NCBI GenBank assembly: GCA_001600175.1
Contig: BCJC01000005.1
Span: 1,034,471-1,098,470 of the forward strand
Length of the DNA stretch: 64,000 nt
DNA from: Erythrobasidium yunnanense
Lineage: Eukaryota; Basidiomycota; Cystobasidiomycetes; Erythrobasidiales; Erythrobasidiaceae
Reading direction: 5' to 3'
Part shown: piece by piece, positions 45,027 to 55,729 of the stretch
How the letters are laid out: the number at the start of each line of letters is the position of its first letter
Numbering within the stretch: the first letter of the stretch is position 1
Translations under genes and position numbers: made by a program
Notes under the pieces: generated by a model
The model's input: only the letters and a program-made list of their open reading frames with translations
What the model was told of the DNA's origin: nothing
Database searches by the model: none

Positions 45027-46584
45027 ATGCTTCTTCCATCTCTCCTAAGATCTTCCTCCTCTTCTTCTTTCCGTTCCCTCCAGTGCCATTGTCGCATCTT
45101 CTCCCGCTATGCTTCCTCGTCATCCTCGTCCACCCAGCTCAGACATCAACGCAGCAGCAGTATACGGCCAGCAGCAGGTACACCCGATGGACAGGCTATC
45201 GCAATCAGCACTGCAGAAAGATACAACATCGACAGCTTGAGAAAAGCATTATGGGATAAAGCATTATTGGGAAGAGGGGATGGTAAAGATGCAATGAACC
45301 TCATGGGAGAAGCAATATGGATTCCACATTGGCCGTTGCCGGAGGAAGGGTCCGCATCAGCATCAGAAGAGAGCAATTTGGCGAAAGATGTAATAGCAGA
45401 AGACGGACAGCAAACACCAGGAGAGATCTTCATATTTGAATCAGGATCATATGTGACATGGCATATGAGCGAAGAGAGCGCAAGGTCGTTCGGACAGCAA
45501 GTGCTGCAATCGGCCAACATCTTGCCAAGCCTATCTCCATCATCTTCAGCAGGAGGCCCAATAGAGATTGAGAAATACAAAGAACAACAGACGGAGGAGA
45601 TGGACTTCATCATTAGGGCAGGAGAGAAGACGGGCGTGAGAGAAGATGTCATCTACATCGGGACGAGCGAGCTGGACAACCGAGATCTGCCAGTACAGCA
45701 ACATCATTCGCAGAACACCAATAATGACAAGCATAAGCGAGATAGCGGGAGAAGTCCCCTGGCAACTGCTATAGAACCTATCTCAGCGGGCACTTCGCAA
45801 AGATCCGCGAGGCAAACCCGTTCGAAAGCATCAATACCGCAGAATGTGCCGTCAAGTGATAACACCACTGCGCTTATCACTACAAGAGCACGTTTGCCGA
45901 GAAGCGAAGATGATCTACGTGCGAGACTGTCGCTCTCGATAGGGCTTGCAAGGTCGACTAAGCTGGCTGTATATGAACAGCGTCTGGACGACTTCATGGA
46001 TCAGTATATCCTTCCCCTTCATCCACATCCACACTCGCTAACGGCCTCTTCTGCTTACGTCCACAGATTCGCAGCTATACCCTCCCAGCTCGCCTCCGGC
46101 TCCGATGCGCCATTGAACAAGCGCGCGATAGTAAGCCAAACCGGAAATCTGCTCTTAATCCGACAGTATCTCAACCTGAGCACAACGAGCACAAACTTGC
46201 TAGACGCACCAGAGATATTCTGGGAAGACCATGGACCCGCACTCGAGTTGTGGTTTAAAGAGATAACGAGAGCGTTAGAAGTAAAGACGAGGTTGGATAA
46301 CTTGAATAGGAAATTGGACTATTGTTTGCAGGTGCAAGAGACATTGCAGAATCTGGAGAGTACAGTAAGTCTACGCAATAAGTCACAGAAAAGGTTTGCG
46401 ACAGCTGAACTCTCGATGTGTACAGAAAGTATCGCATAGACTCGAATGGATCATCATCATCCTCATCGCTATCGAGATCGGTCTGGCTCTCATACGTGAA
46501 GGCATACCCGGCATCGGGGGCGGCACGAAGCATTCGCACACGCATCAGTTGCAGCAACTAGAAGAAGCACCTGGAAAAGTCTGA
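45027..46584 (+). CDS. MRX10: Mitochondrial DUF155 protein (RMND1/Mrx10 type)
   Basis: A mitochondrial inner-membrane protein that supports mitochondrial translation in yeast and human. The N-terminus 'MLLPSLLRSSSSSSFRSLQC' is Ser/Arg-rich, without acidic residues, as in presequences. The DUF155 domain contains 'ERYNIDSLRKALWDKALL', 'GEIFIFESGSYVTWHMSEES', 'LARSTKLAVYEQRLDDFMDQ', 'LNKRAIVSQTGNLLLIRQYL', 'NLLDAPEIFWEDHG' and 'YCLQVQETLQNLEST', then, after one 56-nt intron, 'KVSHRLEWIIIILIAIEIGL' (family: HRLEWIII.LI..E). This closing block is the only transmembrane helix. A 150-residue Ser/Gln/Asn-rich insert sits in the middle. The single intron is required for the canonical HRLEW end. Confidence 0.87.
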
Positions 46585-46815
46585 CCTGTTAATCAGTCAT
46601 CAAGTCGTTCTTCGCACGGAGCATGGGCAGCCACTACCCTCTCCCTCGTTCAACTAATCAGGACAGTATGTTGTTGTATTATCATTATGCCCGAGCCCTC
46701 GGCAAGGTGCATGTAGCCGCAAGTAAATACTCCTCCCCTCCATCACAAGAATACATAGAAGGAAAAGCTAACAGGCTACACCTCAGAGACACAGGATCGA
46801 CGCACGCGGGATAAG

Positions 46816-48481
46816 CTAATAGAAACAAATTGTTCGGATCTCACAGGATTCTCTCATAGGAGCGTTCGGAGGGGAGGTAGGATCGATGAAGGCTGAATGC
46901 CCGACGAATCTCGCTGTATCATACGAGCAGAATCTTAGCTTAGGCAGCAAAGCGGTGAAGAAGAACATATCGCACCTGTTCCGTCATCTGCAGAATCGAA
47001 AGTTTTGAGGAGAATGATATCGTCAGGCGTCATCTTTGGGAAGTAGTACCATTTGTGATCAGGAGAGTAGCGCAAAGAGTAGTTCTCGCCATCTCTATCG
47101 CGATAGCGAAGGAAGTATTTCTGGAAGTCGTCCTTGGGAGTAGTGACGACGTCGGCCATCGCTAGTGGTCGCTCCTCGACTACGCGGCGGATCGGCTTCC
47201 AAACGTTGATGAAGGCGACACGCTTCTTGAGCAGCTCGTCAGCTTCGTTTGGAAGCAGCTGTTGGACACGACGAGGTCCTCCTTCGGCTGTATAATCACA
47301 ATGTACGAGCTGAACAGGTGACCTCTGCGAAGTGTTCGTCTCTTGAGTAAGTTTCTTTCCTTCGTTTCTCGCAGCTCGAATGGTATGATCGAATACGAGG
47401 ACTCTTGACGCTCCGGTCTTCTTCTTCAGATACTCGACTACTTCAGGGTAAAAGTCGTTTCTCGTTTTCTCCTCGTTCTCCCAATCATCAAAATCCGTAT
47501 GCAGCTTGTCCAGACAGAATCCATTCACATCCACGTCGAACTCCTTGGCACGAGGCCATCCATTATGCACAATAACATCCCTAGGATCGTCTCCAGGCTC
47601 ATGAGAGCCTTTCGACTTATCGGTTTCGTAAAAGTAAATCTCGGCAGGGGTATCGAGGTCTTTGGTATAGTTGAAGCTTGCTGTTACAGAACCATTGGTT
47701 GACGACAAAGATGACGACCCATTCAGGCCTTTGCCTGCCTGTCGACACGTCAGTAAGAGACTTGACATTTCGAATATAGCGGGATACATACGCCATTGGC
47801 AGCTGCTTTAGCACGCTCGCTGTTCGGAATGAGGACGAATGTATCCTTCAGTGTCTCGGCCCACTCTGGAATCTGGTCAATCTGGGATTGCCATCTCGCC
47901 AAGTTGGGATACTCGTTGATGGGGATCTTAGACTCCTCCCAAAGATGCGAAGGTGCAGCAATAGAGATGTCGGCGATAGTGAGGTGGTCACCGGCGATCC
48001 ACTTTGTCTTAGCTAGCTGAGTGTCAAGCACTTGGCAGAGCTTGTGCATTCTCGAAGATTCTCCAGCGATGACTTTCTCGTCGGGCTCTGCTCCGAGCAG
48101 AGGCTTGACTACGTATTCTACCAGGTAGATGTACGAGCTAGGCCACCAGGAAGAGGCCTCCCAGAAGAGCCAGCGATTGACTTGGCAGCGGTGAGCGTGG
48201 TCTCTGGGATAGAAGGACTCGTCATCCTGTAGGTCTGCAGCGTACTGAAGGATGGCATTCGATTCTGTGATAACATGGTGTCCTTCCTTGACGCCGTCAA
48301 TGACGAGGAAAGGTACGGTTGCTGAGGGGTTGATCTTGATATTCTCGGGTGCCTTCTGCTCGCCTTTGAAGTAGTCGACCTTCTTCATCTCGTAAGGAAC
48401 CTTCATGATCTGCAACCCTGCGATAGCCTTGTGGCTGTTGACCGTGCATGGGTCTGCGTGGAGTGTGAGCTTCGGCGCCAT
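46816..48481 (-). CDS. Fusion: glutathione S-transferase + AsaB/CmcJ-type oxygenase-like domain
   Basis: The N-terminal 240 residues form a GST: 'LTLHADPCTVNSHKAIAGLQ', 'INPSATVPFLVIDG', 'VITESNAILQYAADL' (the ES motif for glutathione), then 'WIAGDHLTIADISIAAPSHL' (GST-C helix motif). A 52-nt GT-AG intron with a CTGAC branch site joins '...AAANG' in frame to 'AGKGLNGSSS', and the C-terminal half is an AsaB/CmcJ/NvfI-family protein (related to 7alpha-cephem methoxylase P8 and GA4 desaturase): 'DVIVHNGWPRAKEFDVDVNG', 'VVEYLKKKTGASRVLVFDHT', 'VQLVHCDYTAEGGPRRVQQL', 'VAFINVWKPIRRVVEERPLA' and 'HKWYYFPKMTPDDIILLKTF'. A last exon after another intron ends 'RESCEIRTICFY', the typical family end. The pocket keeps the family's H-x-D and FDHT/R residues. 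Substrate unknown; such enzymes usually act on secondary metabolites. Confidence 0.78.
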
Positions 48482-49261
48482 GTTTGTTTAGTCGTATAAG
48501 CTGTCTGAAGAGTAGGAAAGCAAGAAGGAAGATGTCAAAGAAGCTGGAAGTAGGTGTCTCCACCTTCAGGCCGGGCACCTGACCTGCATGCAATCCCGCG
48601 GAATCGCTTGCACTCGCAGGGAAGCTCTAGCTGCTTTTATAAAGATCAACGCATCGTGCTCAAGGGTCAGCTGATGCTGGTCTTGTTCTAAGTATCTGCG
48701 TCGATTGCCAGCAAGCCTAACCCCAAGGCCTACCGACGCCTGAAAGATCTCGCAGAATCGCGCTGAGCTGGCCAATACACAGAGGACATCTTATCTTGCG
48801 GGGTCCGACAGTATGATAGCGCTGCTTGATCTCGAATACAGGCAGGATGGAGCGTGCATATCGAAGATATCGCTCGGAGCTTTCTCGCCTTTAGACGACG
48901 GAATGAGCTGGCCTGCGGGACCAGCGAAAGCCCAAAAAAGCTTGAACAAGACCTTCGTCCAATGCAGCGCTATGGAATGGTCGAGTTGGCTGACTCCGCC
49001 GTAAAACCAAAAGCCGAGCGACTTGACGAACGGCCGTCCAGATCCAAGATTCGAAGAAGCTTTACAGGACGTGTGTTTTGCGATGAGAGACGACAAATTG
49101 GTCAATTGCTGGCTGTTTCCAAGTCGATCGATGCAGAAACTAGGTCGTCGAACGCGTCGAACGCCCTCTCGAGCTTGAGCCTTCTCATTCTTCTCCTCCC
49201 ACCTTCTGCCTGCATCTACTCGACAACGATCTTGCAATCACATACATGATATTCTGAAGAT
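48482..49261. promoter_or_regulatory. Divergent region between GST-oxygenase fusion and MYND gene 1
   Basis: A 780-bp gap between opposite starts. Both strands have open frames over 48.8-49.25 kb, but none shows a domain or a likely start, so I call no gene. It should contain the promoters of both genes. Confidence 0.45.
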
Positions 49262-51001
49262 ATGTCCAAGCCATTCCACCCCGCTATGCACATCGCATGC
49301 GATTACCCGCACGTTAGTCACCTCAGGCGCAAGCAAGAACCCAGGTCGAATGGTTAATCGATCAAACCTTTCTCACCCAGTGCAAAGCTCCCAAGCTTGC
49401 TACAAAGATGTTCGAATGCAGCCGCTGTGCAGGAGGATCTGTCTATTGTTCAAAATCGTGGTGGGTCTGACTACAGCCATGATCTTAGACAAGTCAATGT
49501 AGCTGACGACAACACCTCTGATCGAAGTCAAAGAGCGGATGTGAGCTTCCTTCCCTGCAACGCTGTGTTTTTTGCAGGCACCCCCTGAATTTCCTGTTCG
49601 AAAACCAGTGGACGGTGCACAAGCCTTTGTGCACAGAAACGAAAGAAGCATATGACAAGTACTCTCAAGATGTCCAGCCCTTTGCTAAATTGCTTGTGAG
49701 GTGCTATTTTCTTCCTTCCCTTTCCGTTTCCTCGTTGATCGTTAGCGACAATAGAGCTGATGCCCTGTCTCACATTCGTCAGGATCGATGGTGGAAACGA
49801 CAAGTGGGAAGCTTGAGCGAAATAGCAGCTTCAGCGCTGGATCTCGTCCGTTTCCCCGAAAATGCTGGCCGGTTTGACATCAATATCGTCACTCGCTTCA
49901 AGGATGCCTCCACAGTCGAAGTTGTCGATGTCGTGTTTGATGACCTTGCATTGAGTACACCGGACGACATTGCTCGCATCCGAGCTGACCTGGAAACGGT
50001 CAGGTAGGTCTGACCCGATCTTGTCGTGTCCATTCTAGTTACCAGACTTCGCCTACCAGATCGGAGTCCTCTTCCAGTATTCTCATTGTGTGTAGTCTAA
50101 CGCCGCCATCTCGAATTCCCGGCCGTCGCTTGACGGGCAACAACACCCTTTGTGAGTTGCCTATATCGAAGTGGGTTTGATTATCGAGCCTCAATCCTGA
50201 TCATACATGGATGTGCTTATGACGCTTTCAGACCCCAAACGCCGAACCTTTAGTATCTGTGTCCAAGCTGTTCATTTGTATCACGCTAGGGGCCTACCAT
50301 ACGAAAACTGGAAAGCTCTCTATCTGGCCAAAGGCAACTCATTGGAGATCCCCAGACCATTGTGTTACATCGAAGTGACCGGTCCCTTCCCTTCGGACGT
50401 GGAAACATCCATTCAGGCGGACAAACACTTCATTCACTTTGCCAAAGCAAATATGGCACGCGCAAAACTTGCCTTCATACAGCGTATGCTAGCGACTCAG
50501 TCCTCAAGCCGAGATAATGCTCTGGTGATCTACGTCGGCCAGATATTGGGTGCGGACTCCAAGTACGAAGCTATCTCCTGCGCAACTTACTCGGTCAGAG
50601 AGGTCAAGGCTATAGTAGGTCGGCATGTATGGATCTCTGAATGTCTACTCAATCTAAAAATGATACAGATGTCAGCTTCGCTTTTCGATGGCGTCGACAT
50701 TGATCAGGCCAAATTCGGGGAAGGTGACACCACCGTACATGCTCCTATCATCTTACTCTGTAAGGTTGGACCGGCAGTCGCGATGCGCCTACCTGTGATT
50801 TTCAATCAGCAGGATGTAGCCTCGGCAGCGGCAGACTCTGCGGCTATGGAACACGCCCGAGACGCAGTCGCTTGGAGAGCTTCACTGGTTCTTGCGCTGG
50901 GAGGAAGGAAACCTGTAAACAGGCTTAGAGAGCGTGCCGAGAAAGCAGCTCACATCGACGACCTCTCCTTGGCTCTCCAGAGAGCTCGTCTAGGCAAATG
51001 A
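49262..51001 (+). CDS. MYND zinc-finger protein, tandem copy 1
   Basis: Exons about 49262-49312, 49381-49460, 49528-49540, 49609-49695, 49783-50003, 50060-50151, 50232-50614 and 50669-51001 join to 419 residues in frame. The MYND finger is built across four exons: 'CDYPHC', 'KMFECSRCAGGSVYCSKSC', 'QRAD', 'WTVHKPLC'. All ligands are there (C-x4-C, C-x2-C, C-x3-C, H-x3-C). MYND fingers usually mediate protein-protein contacts. The rest has helical 'LSEIAASALDLVRFPENAGR', then 'TVEVVDVVFDD', 'SSSILIVCSLTPPSRIPGRR', 'LYHARGLPYENWKALYLAKG', 'ARAKLAFIQRMLAT', 'NALVIYVGQILG' and a C-terminal 'AWRASLVLALGGRKPVNR'. The 'ALDL' helix after MYND is typical of basidiomycete MYND proteins; the distal domain is not one I can name. 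Confidence 0.75.
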
Positions 51002-51173
51002 TACCTTCTTTTCAAAGGTGAGATTGGTCCCTCCATAGCTCTATCAAATAGGTATATTCCTTTCAATCCCAATTTCGTGCCAGTTGCACCTGTCTTTGTC
51101 TTTCTCGCCAATCCCTTACAATCAGACTCTGCTAAGCATTGGTGTGCTGAGACTACTGAAACCACTTGCTTCA

Positions 51174-51414
51174 AATCCGACTGAGCAGCAGCAGCAGAGC
51201 TGCCTTTCTTTCGACCTGCTGGCTTTTTTTCCCTGCTCAAGCGTTCGCAAACCCAAGAAGAGCAAGGCAATTTGAATATATCATCGTCAAATCGTAAGAC
51301 GATACAGTCCTTCCCATCAAACGCGATGGCTTTCCGGCATACGATGATTCCATATGCATCCCTTGGTCTATCGGCATTTGGTCTGTCCTTTGTCGCCTGC
51401 AGTTTCTCTGTAAT
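51174..51414. repeat. Upstream duplicated block, copy A (before MYND gene 2)
   Basis: About 240 bp that match 53282-53515 at roughly 88% by eye, including long identical runs such as CTTTCCGGCATACGATGATT. Both copies lie just before the first exon of a MYND gene (2 and 3). An open frame starting with the same residues (MAFRHTMIPYASLGL) is kept in both. Confidence 0.75.
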
Positions 51415-51476
51415 CTCGCTTTCTCTACCTGCGCATATTCCAAAGGCTTTACATCATCCAAGAAATCAGTGTCACC

Positions 51477-53027
51477 ATGTTAAGGTGCAGGAATCCTCAA
51501 GTTAGTCAATGTCTACCTTAGAGAGCTACCGTTGATGCATACTCCCAGTGCAAAGGGAAAGCGCCTGCCGAATTGGAATGCACCAGATGTCTTGGACAGC
51601 CTCTTATCGAAGCTAGTATATACTGCAGTCCGGAATGGTGGGTCGTGTGCCGTTCCATTGCGAACAGGATCTTCATCTGGCTTATCGGATTTCGGGCAGT
51701 CAACAAATCGATGTACGGGCCCTCCTTATCGTCTCCCTCCCGCTAAGACTGATCGCTTGCAATATGGACTAGTGGCCGAATCACAGATCTTTCTGTACGA
51801 ACGCGAAAACTATGCTGGACCGGCTCTCCAGCGATGTGAGGCCTTACAGCAGACTGTTGGTGAGCACCTCCTTATCTCCTAATTCACGGTTGGGACACCA
51901 GTTGAGTGGGGGACCTGCCTCTAGACTCGATGGTGGAGGAAGCACTCGGCAGATTTGGGCGAACTGGCAATCTCCGCTCTAAATCTTGCTGACCAGCCCG
52001 ACAATGCACTAGAAGGGGACATGATCATAAGCGCTACATTTAAGGATGCTTCTACTGTTACAGTGATGAATATCACGACTGGCCACTTGTCAGGCTATGC
52101 ATCGGAACGTGAACACCTAGCGAGCGGACAAAGAAAGATAAAGTACGGTCGTAGGTAAATAGCGAGATAAGGGCCTGCTGATGTCGTTCCATTTAGATTG
52201 CAGTCGCCCTCAGCGGTGGTTGTGCTGTGTACGCTCCAAATAATGCCTTCGATCCCTGGGCGCGAACTTACGGGCGACGACTTATTTAGTTAGTACCATC
52301 CCCGCATGATATACAGCAGCTAGTAATGCTCAATTTGTGGCTACCAGTTACGCAACCCAGGAGACGGATCGTTACGATACCTGTTGAAGATCTCCACCTA
52401 TACCGCGCGGCTGGCTTACCGTGCATCAATTGGAAATCGCGTTACTTCGCCAAAGTCGAGGGGAAGACGGTCCCGCCCATGGAATACCCGTCCTGGATGC
52501 CAAACTCCCTTATCAACGAGACTGACGAGGAGGCTATCGGAGCCCTGGAGGTATTTGCCGAGCTGCACTTGCAAGACCTGAAAACCGCCTTCATACACCG
52601 CATGCTAGCCATGCGGAGATCCATTCAAGACAGCGTTCTTGTCGTTTATCTGAAAAGGGCAGCGAGGTCAAGACTTTTGTACTGGGCGAACACTGCTGCA
52701 GACTATGCGCTCATAGATGCCAAGAGGATAGTGAGTCTACGTTTCTTCGTATCTCTATTTCAGGATGGACCTGACTCTTCGGTACAGTTCACGCCAGCGA
52801 AGCTTACCGCAGCCAAAAGACACTATATCGAGGGCACTGACATGTCTATTGACCGCCTTCCGCTCGTTATCCTTCATACGATCGATACAAATTTCACCAT
52901 GCCTGTAGCCATGACGGTCGAAGCGAGCGATGTGGGCAGAATATCCTCTGAAGACTCCGCAACTATCACAAACGCTCGTGATGAGGCTGTATGGCGAGCT
53001 TCTCTTCTCCAGAAGCTGCGTGCTTAG
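51477..53027 (+). CDS. MYND zinc-finger protein, tandem copy 2 (C-terminus shortened)
   Basis: Exons about 51477-51500, 51549-51637, 51701-51713, 51774-51860, 51926-52154, 52197-52288, 52348-52730 and 52764-53027 give about 393 residues. The finger is complete: 'CRNPQC' (exons 1/2), 'LECTRCLGQPLIEASIYCS' (exon 2), the microexon giving 'QQID', then 'WPNHRSFC'. The helix 'LGELAISALNLADQPDNALE', 'VTVMNITTGHL', 'SAVVVLCTLQIMPSIPGREL' and 'LYRAAGLPCINWKSRYFAKV' align with the other copies. The frame ends 'AVWRASLLQKLRA'. Beyond the stop, a second frame encodes 'RERGLLRDSEALSIALRRAQ', matching the C-terminus of copy 1, so a small deletion/frameshift removed the last 35 residues or so. The first exon may start further upstream. 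Confidence 0.72.
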
Positions 53028-53101
53028 TTCGTGAGCGAGGTCTACTGAGGGATAGCGAAGCCCTCTCTATCGCTCTCAGGAGAGCTCAATTATATGACTA
53101 G
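53028..53101 (+). pseudogene. Relic of the lost C-terminus of MYND copy 2
   Basis: Immediately after the stop of copy 2, a different frame reads 'RERGLLRDSEALSIALRRAQ' to a TAG. This matches 'RERAEKAAHIDDLSLALQRA' at the end of copy 1. It is a host gene that lost part of its end, not a separate gene. Confidence 0.6.
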
Positions 53102-53281
53102 AGTCTCCGTGCGTAGTTACTCTGATTCATCGACAGCTCTGCTATGACAGATAGCTAGATAAGCTAGTAACAAGAGTTTGGTCCGAGATGCATCGTTGTC
53201 CTTCTTCTGATCAGATCGCCTTTGCACGACCTCGCTACAAGTAACTCCGCTAGTAGAAATTGGCTCCCAGTTGCTCTATAG

Positions 53282-53515
53282 GCAATCCGACTGAGCAGAA
53301 CCAGAGCTGCCTTTCTTTCAACCTGCTGGCTTTTCCTCCCTGCTCAAGCGTTCGTAAACGCGAGAAGAGCAAGGCAACTTCTTTAATGTCGCTGTCAGAT
53401 CGTAAGACGATACAGTACTTTCCATCAAACGCGATGGCTTTCCGGCATACGATGATTCCATATGCATCCCTTGGTCTACCGGCATTTGGCCTGTCCTTCA
53501 TTGCCTGCAGTTTTC
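53282..53515. repeat. Upstream duplicated block, copy B (before MYND gene 3)
   Basis: The partner of 51174-51414, about 88% identical by eye. It ends about 75 bp before the ATG of MYND copy 3. Confidence 0.75.
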
Positions 53516-53591
53516 CCCAACGCGAGGAACCCTACGACCACTTTCAACGCTTCTATTGCGTACGACTTTTAATATCCTACGAAGTCAAGAC

Positions 53592-55199
53592 ATGGCTGAG
53601 TCGACGGAGCTTTTCAGAAACGGCGTAACGATTACCTGCACTTATCCCCAAGTGAGGAGCGCGAGCCAACACCGTGTCTGTCACAATGCCTAATACAAGT
53701 TCCGCTGCGACTACTGCCAGTGTGGAAACAAGGAAGCTGTCCAAAAGATGCTGGAATGTAGCAGGTGCATGGCTTCGTCTACCATTGGAGGCAGGTATTG
53801 TAGTCAGCCGTGGTACGTTTCTCTCTCTTTAGTAGTCTGCTGCGTAGCTGACGAGTCGTTTTCTACAGTCAAAAAGCGGATTGGGCTAGGCACAAAAGTT
53901 CGTGCACAGAAGCGAAAATTGATCTGGACCAGCTGTCCCCTGAGCTTAGACCGTTGCGTAGACTACTGGTGCGTATGCCTGGAGACATGACTCGATTCAG
54001 ATGTTAATGTTTCATGTATTATTTAGAACCGATGGTTATCAAAGCAAGGCTTGGAGCTGATGCAGCTCGCAATTTCCGCTCTGGACCTTGTCAACTTCCC
54101 CGAGAACTCTGCCCTGTTCGAAATACATGTTATCACTAAGTTCGCGGGATCGAACAAAGTCGAAGTCGTGGACGTCATAATACCAGCGATCCGGGAGACT
54201 GCTGCACAAAGCTTGGCGAAGCGAGCACAGGAGTCTATCAAGTAAGTCAACACCTTTGATGACCGCTCAAGCAGAGGCTGACGGGTCTACACCAGGCTAC
54301 GATCCCCAGGCGGATGTACCGCTATATGCACTTTCTGGCCGGAAGGGTGTATGCCTGAGTCTGAAGACGGTGCTTTAGGTGAGGAGAGAGCTTCATGTAT
54401 ATGCTACCGGTCTCACTCAGCTTACTGACCCGATAAAACCCTTCAGAGCCGAAACGCATGCTTATGTCGTACCGGGCAATGCCATCCATGATCTTCACAT
54501 CAGTGGACTTCCTTGCGTGAACTGGAAAGACATATACATAGCAACTGTGACCAGACAGGAGATACCGAAGCGGATCAGCTGTACACCAGTTCCAGCCGCT
54601 CGCGAAACAGGCCCTGAAGCCACAGCGACGTTAAATGCGTTTGCCATATCCTACCGGCACATCTTAAAAGCCACAATGGTCGAACGTATGCTAGCTACAG
54701 GGCAGGAGAACAACGTTTTGATAATTTACATGGGCCGAGTGGCGGCTCCGGCCCTCAAGTATCGACCTGTCTCAGTCATAAGCTATACCATGAAGGATGC
54801 GGTGTTGATTGTAAGCAGTCTCGTCAGCGCCGGTGCCAGTCTACACTGACTTTGATGGCGCAGCTCAAACTCATGTTGCCTAATCTTGCTCGACTAGGGC
54901 TGATCAATAGCATCGAAGAGCCAGTCCTCAATTGTCCGCTGGTCTTCTTTTGGACGCTCCAAACGAACTTTTCTCTGGTCGCCCCTATCATGCTTGACGC
55001 ACGCGAATCGCGAGCGATTGCTGCACCAATGACCAGTCGCGCTCAGGATGATTCTGCATGGAAAACGTCACTTCTTCTTGCGTTGGGAGGTAGCGCACCC
55101 GTCAACAGGCAGAAGGAGCGGGCCGATGCGGAAGAAGGTACGGATGAATTGATCCTGGCTCTTACGAAGGCGCATATAATGTGGGAGTCAGGTATTTAG
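53592..55199 (+). CDS. MYND zinc-finger protein, tandem copy 3 (microexon fused)
   Basis: Exons about 53592-53651, 53721-53812, 53869-53968, 54027-54241, 54296-54378, 54449-54810 and 54864-55199 total 1,248 nt, 415 residues plus stop. The finger is 'CTYPQC', 'KMLECSRCMASSTIGGRYCS' and 'CQKADWARHKSSC', the clearest MYND sequence of the four. The third exon (100 nt) equals the 13-nt microexon plus the 87-nt exon of the sister genes, so the intron between them was lost exactly (or never gained). The rest: 'LMQLAISALDLVNFPENSAL', 'KVEVVDVIIP', 'LHISGLPCVNWKDIYIATVT', 'NNVLIIYMGRVAAP', 'TNFSLVAPIMLDARESRAIA' and 'AWKTSLLLALGGSAPVNRQK'. The start MAESTELFRNG is short and well placed; no upstream ATG fits better. 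Confidence 0.78.
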
Positions 55200-55729
55200 A
55201 CTCATATGGTTCGACTTCGCTGTCAATGAATATTTCCAAGAGCTGCATGAATTTGCAAAGACTATTGCTTCCTCTTTCTCGAATGCTCCCTTCTCGTCTT
55301 CCGCGCTCTTCAGAAGCGATTTCTGCTGCAATGTAGCTTCATCAACGAGTCCTCTTCAACGATCTGGACGATCTGCATCACTTGAAGTTGGCTCTTTTGA
55401 CTTTGAGCTGCTTTCTGTCGCTTCGCTTCGCGTTCTGGACTAGACCTGAATGACCGAGCTGCAAAAGGCTATGATATCTACGGTACTACCTCCTGTCTGC
55501 TGTCATTAGTATACCGAACATGCTGTGGAACCCACGCGTATCGACGCGCTGCCGGGAGGCGTCCAACGGTCCAACGGAAACAAGCTGCTTGCAAAATTCT
55601 CGAGTCTCGCCTTCGTTCTGCTGCTGATGCCCTTTACCCTTCTACCTTCTGCACTTCCATCTCATAATCGTACAGCATTCTCATTTACCACAGCTCCTAA
55701 TCTCGAAGATGCAGGTGGAGACGTCCGAG

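Noticed and set aside
46623-46814. Short plus-strand frame after the RMND1-like gene
   Set aside because: It lies opposite the last intron/exon of the GST-oxygenase gene, whose family-typical end (RESCEIRTICFY) is on the other strand.
48791-49249. Overlapping open frames on both strands in the divergent region before MYND copy 1
   Set aside because: Neither has a domain, a signal peptide or a plausible intron pattern.
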